DNA of 64,000 nucleotides, from the NCBI GenBank assembly GCA_000442125.1, contig KE546980.1:930001-994000 (forward strand), written 5' to 3'. Position 1 is the first letter of the stretch. Each line of letters starts with the position of its first letter. The DNA comes from Opeltia flavorubescens (lineage: Eukaryota > Ascomycota > Lecanoromycetes > Teloschistales > Teloschistaceae). A program made the position numbers and the translations under genes. Under the pieces are notes generated by a model. That model was not told the DNA's origin. It saw only the letters and a program-made list of their open reading frames with translations, and did not search any database. Of the stretch, positions 58,341-64,000 are shown piece by piece.

Positions 58341-60677
58341 TCATGTTCTCGTAGACTGGAAAAGTGTCGTATACTTCCCTAGAAGTCCCTCCACTACCTT
58401 CTCCGCTTCCTCGTCGTTCAGACCATTGTCATCACCTTCTTCTTCCTCCGGCTGATCTTCCTTATCGCTCATCCCATCAGCGACATATCCTCCGTCCACA
58501 CGCTTTTCTTCCATCTCATCATCTACCTCCGTCGGTCGTCGCAAGGTATGAATACTGTTCAGCTCCAAGTTCGGCCTGGAAGCGGTTTGGTCTTCTCTGA
58601 AACAACGCTTTGGGGAACCGTACCCTGATAACAATGCGGACTCGCTGCTAAATCTCTTATACTCATATCCGATGGAAGGTAGATTTGTGTCTGCTACTTC
58701 ATTCATCCCAGTCGGCTCAGAGGGCGATGACGGACGACCACTATCGGCAGAGAACGGAGCCGATCTCCTTAGCTCAGTAGGTGTTTTTGACGGCTCGATA
58801 TCCTCTAGAAGGGTTGTGATGGATGCAAGGCCGCTGCTATCTAAAATGCTAGAGGATTTCCGGAGCTCCAACGCTTCTTTATTGGGGATGACTATGAATT
58901 GATTGATGGCTCTTTGTGATTCCGAATATTTGATGATTGGTTGAAATTGGATGAGAAATGCAATGTCGTATCGGAAAGCACGGTTTGAATAGCCAAGCGT
59001 AAGATCGGGGTTGGGGGACACAATACCCGTAGGATATTGAATGTTTCTTAAAGTCGTCAAGAAGCGAGCTTTCCGTAACGATATCGAATATTGTATCGCT
59101 TGAAGTAGCATACTAGGTACATCTGGACGATGTACTACTCGGGTGGCCGGCTCCCACTGACTCAGAGGTGTTCTCCTTTGACGTACCACATTGATTCTGT
59201 CTAACATCATCGAAGACATGCTATTTCTTCTGCCACGCGGTTTTCCGAGAACAGCTTCGGTTTCAAAAAGAACGGCTGTGTCCATAGCTTGTACAGGCTG
59301 GGAAGGCGGAGGTTCTGCCGCCACAGGAGTATATACCCTTTGTGCGAAACGCTCAAGAACAAATTGAAGACCTGGCACGCCCTTAAAGAGGATCCCACGA
59401 TGCCACATGTCAGCGTGAGTCCTCCTCAACGATTTCAGAGATGTGCTGGACCCAGCCCTAGACATGTGACTTTCGATAACTCTATGCTCATGAGCAAATA
59501 AATTCTCGTACAGATCGAATAAGGGCGAAGTATCCTGCTGTTCACTCCTGTTGAGCTGCTTCTGAATCTCAACTTGTTGCATCCGGATTCTGTGTGTAGC
59601 CCAGCTTATTTGAATTACATCACCGACGTCTTGAATGATCGCTTTCATAACGAATAGTTCTAACCTTTCTTGGTGCTCATCGATAGAAGATCCAGAGGGC
59701 GTGTAAGGGTGGCCAGTAGGGAGAGTGTGACTCGTATCTGAAATAGTATTACGTTCATTGTCCTGAATCTGGCGTGAGATGTTCTTGTTTTTTCTTGGCT
59801 GGCCAGAGCCCAATCTTGATTGGGTTTCTGGGGTCGAATTTTGGTCATGTGTCTCCTGGTCAGGCATCACAATCATACAGTTGGGCTGAATTGGGAGTAT
59901 TTTGGCCGACGGAGAAATTGTCTTTTGTCCTTTTTTGCTATTAGTTTCAATATACGGAGATTCCTGGCTTATTTGTCACGGGGAAGATTATACTGGCGTA
60001 CCTCTGCTCGAGGACTCCACCGGTAGCTGGTTCGATGGAGGCAGGCCACGGATAGTTGCCTGTTTCGATAGCTCTAAAATTGCGTGGATGACGTCTCGCT
60101 GCTCTACAATGTTTGTAGATGCGGTCTGGTGCCTTGTTCGACCAGACTTAGTATATAATTAGCCTCTTTCACTCAGAGATGAAGCGTACACAGCAGCCAT
60201 CTTCTTCGAAAATGCCAAGCTCGTAACCTGCAGCATCAACATCAAAGTACCCTTGGCCTCTCGAAGATCGGTTCTAAGATCCGCAATGGTAGGCTGAAGG
60301 AAAGGCCACTTCGCTTTCTCCATCTTAGATAATTTGATTTTGCCGGTACATCTGCCTTTGCGTCGTATCTGTTCGCTCGCCTCCATAGCTGCCTGCTCAA
60401 CCCTTCTGAAGATATTCTCGCACACGGCAGCGGAGGCTCTGGTTGTCTCCAGACCGCTTTGACTGAAAATACCCGCGTCATCGCCGGCTACCTTCTGCTT
60501 TACAAGTTCACCGAGCTGTTGAAGGACGCTGGATGTTAGCGAGATATCGCTGCTAATCGAGCTAATTTGCTCTGAAGAAGTGCTAATTTGTGTTGCCAGT
60601 GTGTAGAGTTTGATAGCAATCTGGCATCCTGCAGTGCCGATACCAAGTAAAGATGCAGCAAGGCTGACACCATCCAT
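58341..60677 (-). CDS. fungal STAND-type N-terminal domain protein without NTPase
   Basis: Exons 60677-60192, 60146-60002 and 59929-58341 (introns 45 and 72 bp) give 739 residues. The N terminus MDGVSLAASLLGIGTAGCQI, then KLYTLATQISTSSEQISSIS, matches the helical domain found at the front of many fungal STAND/NLR proteins (the PigL-N-like group). The expected NACHT or NB-ARC NTPase (P-loop GxxxxGK) and repeat region are absent. Instead there is a second region (VLERFAQRVYTP, WEPATRVVHRPDVPSMLLQA, NRAFRYDIAFLIQFQPIIK) and an acidic tail (DQPEEEEGDDNGLNDEEAEK). The first intron has a weak donor (GTGTAC), so residues near 162 are less certain. A role in signalling or incompatibility is possible but not shown. 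Confidence 0.75.
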
Positions 60678-61553
60678 CGTAGGACAGCCAAGCTTGTCAA
60701 AATAATAGATCTATGACGAATGATGCAAGGAATTTTGAGAACGCTCAAACTGAAAATGAAGCTGCGGCAACGAAATTGTTGACAGAGAATGGACGAGGCT
60801 TAACCGCGTGCAACTTAGTCGACGACAAAGATCTCACAGATGAGACGATCCAGCTGTGTAGTGTCGAAGGACATGGAAGCTTCGAAATGAGAGATTAACA
60901 TCCTACCAAAGACTTCTATTCCAAACACCAAGTAGCTTTTGCCAACTCGAAGCTATGGGAGTGTTGTATATGACAAGGCTGACAAGATAAACTCCGCAGC
61001 CTCGTCTCTCTACGAGGCTGCATGATTATGTAAACTGGATTACTGTGATAGACGGAAGTCCTCATTTAGCAAGGAACCAGACTCTCTGGATGGCACTGGA
61101 ATACAGAGATCGATTATGCCCAGTATTCGCGTGACCTAAAGGGCGCACTTCAACTGTCATCTCAAAGTAAGCAGGCGAAGATTGGGAGGACGAGTGTAGC
61201 TGGAACCCACGGAAGGAAGTAGCAGGGAACAGACGATAGGTATGCAGTTTAATGAAATAAGGAGTTCATAAACAGAATATGATGCCGAAGTAGATCATGT
61301 TTATTCCGGTCTCTGTTTCATTGGAAAATACCTTCTTCTGTGCCATATGTACGTGGGGTGGTTGTACATATCTGCTCTATTTTATGCACTTTAATTTATG
61401 TACATTCTCATGGATGAGATAATGAAGCGGGCCGCCATTGTCATGATGTATGCATGACGCTCTTCCTGATGAATGCCATACCAAAATATAATCACGGAGC
61501 AGTCAAGTCCGCCCATAGTGTGGACGAACAAGACTTGAAGGCTCGTCACAACT
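60678..61553. other. intergenic stretch
   Basis: 876 bp between the STAND-type gene start and the 3' end of the ABC transporter gene. A 61-codon + strand frame at 60713-60898 has no features. Nothing else recognised. Confidence 0.4.
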
Positions 61554-64000
61554 CTATGCACTTGGGGAAAAGTGGACGTTCCCCTTGTCTCTGCCATCGC
61601 CGTTGCTCGGTGCACGGGTCATGGCAGCAGGTACTGAAGGGACTGGCACACTAGCTTTTGCGGACTGAGCTGATTGAGATTCTGCTTGTGCCAGGGATGA
61701 ACTTTGCTGCCGCATTCGCCACTGTCTGCGGCCTTTGCGCCGTCGCTGACCTGTCAGTTTGCTGGCCTCACTCGATGACGATTTGCTGGGCGCCGAAACA
61801 CGACGCCTCTCCATCGCCGTTCCTTCACCAGAGCCTTCAGGAGTGTTGTTTGGCTCAAATGCCCCTTCGCCAGCGCTCATACTGGAACCTGTCGGTTCAC
61901 TCTTCGACATCTTTCTCCGTCGCGCTCGATTGACGCGCGCACGCTTGCGTTCTCCATCTGCATCACTATCTAAATCCTTATTCTCATGATGGCTATCTTC
62001 GCCTTTGATTTCTGCAGCTCCATCCGCGCGGTTCGATACAGCGATCGTATCGACCTTATCATGGGTCCCGTGCTTGCTCTCACCGAGCACATTGCTCAAT
62101 ACTGTATTTTCTTCCACAATATCTTGTCCAGAAGGTTTCACTTCGTTCTCATCAGTGCCTCGCTCGTTTTGTCGCTCTCCATTCACATCTAGCAGAGGCT
62201 TGCTCTGCAGCTGACGCGGCACAAATTCTGGAGCATCGGGTCGCCATCCTTTTCGGTGCTCGCTCGACCCAGGCCATGCCTGCTCATTTTCCGATGATTC
62301 ACGATCGTCGTGGGTAGTAGCATCGTTTGCTTTCTTTTCAGCATTTGGCAAGGTGATTCCAACCTGCTTGCACCAAAGATCATAATACTTTCCTTTTGCT
62401 GCCAATAAGTCTTTGGGGGAGCCCTGCTCGAGGATCGCACCATCCTTGATGACCACAATGATGTCAGCATCAATGACCGTAGAGAGTCGGTGGGCAACGG
62501 TAAAAGTTGTACGTCCTTTCGTCAATTCAATGAGCGCACTCTGGATGCGAGATTCTGTGTCTGTATCAACGCTGCTCGTGGCCTCGTCCAATAAGATGAT
62601 GCTAGGTTTCTTGAGCATTGCACGTGCGATTGCAAGCCGCTGAAGCTCGCCACCGCTGAGCTTTACACCTTTCTCTCCGACTATAGTCGAGTATCCATCG
62701 GCGAAAGAAAGGACTTTGTCATGGATAGCTGCCGCTTTACAAGCTTCCATAACCTCTTCATCTGTTGCTTCAAATTTCGAGTAACGCACGTTATTCATGA
62801 CAGTATCGTTGAACATGGATGGGTCTTGAGGCACCACACCTATGCATTTCCTCAGACTCTCCACGGTGACACTACGCACGTTCTGATCATCGATAAGAAG
62901 AGAGCCCTTGGTAGCGTCATAGAATCGAAAAAGTAACTTCAGAAGCGTAGATTTGCCCCCACCAGTTTCTCCAACAAGAGCGACCTTCTGACCAGGTTGA
63001 ACACTTAGATTCAGCCCTTTAATGATTTGCCTTGAGCCGCTGTATGCGAAATCAACATCTTCGAACCGGACGGCTCCATTTACCAGTCGAAACTCGTTGG
63101 CGCCGTCTTTAACTTTGGGCTCCTGTAGGAGCAGCTGGAGAAGTGTCTCAGCGTCTACCAGGAGGCTGAGAATCCTCTGGTGTGCAAACGAAATATAATA
63201 AACAGGTGCTGATCAATCATTAGCTGGGAGACTCAATGACTCTAATCAACAATAGAACGCTGACCTGTGAACACCGACCAATAGGTCAGAAGTGTGACGA
63301 AATCTCCCACGTCTCGGACTCCCATAGACACCTGATATGCCGCAAATAGTAGCGCACCCCATAACCCAACCTCCATTATGCAAGTGGTGACTGCCTGGAA
63401 CAATAGTCCAAGGCGAAAGTAGCGCAATTTCGCGCGAACCTGAAGCATTACCGCCTTCTTGAATCTGTTCATCTCATACGAGACACGATTGAAATAGGAT
63501 ACTGTCGCCCAGCTTCCCACTGTGTCATACATCACTTGCGATTGCTTCCTATCCAGGTCCTGTAATTCACGTCGGATGTTCGATTGCGAAATATTTAGCC
63601 GAGTTGCAGCGGTAATGTAGGCTGTAGCCGTGGCTGCTGCAAGCAGAACCACGTAGGGGCCGAAAAGAGAGTACAAGTAGAAGAATCCTACAATGATATC
63701 GATAATGATAGGGACGAAATGGAAGATGACTTCTTCCCATAGTTCATTCACATGGCGACCTTGAATGATCGACTGAAAGAGCTCACCAGACTGTTTGTTG
63801 TCATGGAAATCTCTAGAAAGGCTCATTACCTGGTTGTATGCCGCGGTGGTGATCCTGGTGTAAGAGTACTGTTTGACTGGGTACCATAGCCCTGATTGGA
63901 TCATATTTATGCCGGCAGAGGACGATGCCCAGTGAAATAGGAAGTACAGGCCAATGGCCTTGTACAGAGGACCAGAACTGGTCGTGAGAATATTGACGAT
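61554..64000 (-). CDS. HMT1-type ABC half-transporter (partial, 5' end beyond window)
   Basis: Vacuolar heavy-metal-tolerance type ABC transporter of the ABCB6/ATM1-like class; yeast-form HMT1 moves phytochelatin or glutathione conjugates into vacuoles. Exons 61554-63208 and 63265 to the window edge (56-bp intron). The visible part holds the later membrane helices (FHFVPIIIDIIVGFFYLYSL, LAAATATAYITAATRLNIS). It also has the complete nucleotide-binding domain: Walker A VGETGGGKST, signature VKLSGGELQRLAIARAML and Walker B IILLDEATSSVD. The switch His is in FTVAHRLSTV. About 260 residues of charged, disordered tail follow, holding a PAM2-like motif (RPDAPEFVPR, + strand 62214-62249) and a Lys/Arg-rich patch (KRARVNRARRRKMSKSEP). 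The N-terminal membrane domain lies outside the window. Confidence 0.92.
62214..62249 (-). other. PAM2-like motif in the ABC transporter tail
   Basis: The codons read GWRPDAPEFVPR. Known PAM2 peptides, which bind the MLLE domain of poly(A)-binding protein, follow L-N-x-x-A-x-E-F-x-P. Here A, E, F and P are all in place, while the leucine position holds W and the asparagine position R. It lies in a disordered stretch about 30 residues after the ATPase domain, as PAM2 motifs usually do. Confidence 0.5.

Overview
The window is nuclear DNA of a filamentous ascomycete (Pezizomycotina). The evidence is short introns of about 45-110 bp with fungal donor, branch and acceptor signals, interrupting nearly every gene, and families typical of moulds: RTA1-like membrane protein, btgC-type GH17 glucanase, HMT1-type ABC transporter, PTH11-like rhodopsin-domain remnant and STAND-type N-terminal domain. 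I cannot place it below subphylum with confidence. Four ambiguous bases (185, 747, 53026, and 24611 inside a codon) suggest a draft assembly. Gene models were built by joining reading frames across GT-AG introns. For every complete multi-exon model the summed exon length is a multiple of three, which supports the joins.

Left part (0-23 kb): a complex I 9.5 kDa subunit and the oligosaccharyltransferase subunit WBP1/OST48 lie head to head. A spacer follows that holds a 350-bp foldback element with long terminal inverted repeats. Then come an RTA1-like protein, the Cdc48 cofactor DOA1/PLAA, a misnamed 'acetylserotonin methyltransferase-like' membrane protein, two BTB/POZ genes, signal peptidase SEC11, a Gln-rich hypothetical protein, an arabinitol-dehydrogenase-like SDR and a ubiquitin-conjugating enzyme.

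Middle part (23-46 kb): a kinesin-6-like motor, a membrane acyltransferase-3, a truncated frameshifted rhodopsin-domain pseudogene, a 1526-residue disordered protein possibly of the eisosome, a soluble epoxide hydrolase, a type II membrane GH17 glucanase and an SDR that has lost its catalytic signature. A 4.6-kb stretch (41.5-46.1 kb) follows in which I find no gene.

Right part (46-64 kb): two proteins with uncharacterised fungal domains, a TRAPPC12-like TPR protein head to head with the kinetochore gene NDC80, a STAND-type N-terminal-domain protein lacking an NTPase, and the 3' part of an HMT1-type ABC transporter that runs off the window. The tail of this transporter carries a motif very like the PAM2 peptide that binds poly(A)-binding protein.

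The genes are mostly housekeeping and do not form one pathway or a metabolite cluster. Shared themes are the secretory pathway (WBP1, SEC11, TRAPPC12), ubiquitin handling (DOA1, the E2, BTB proteins) and mitosis (kinesin-6, NDC80). The items most worth a second look are the PAM2-like motif, the nested foldback element, the SDR without its catalytic tyrosine, the NTPase-less STAND-type protein and the TRAPPC12/NDC80 promoter sharing.
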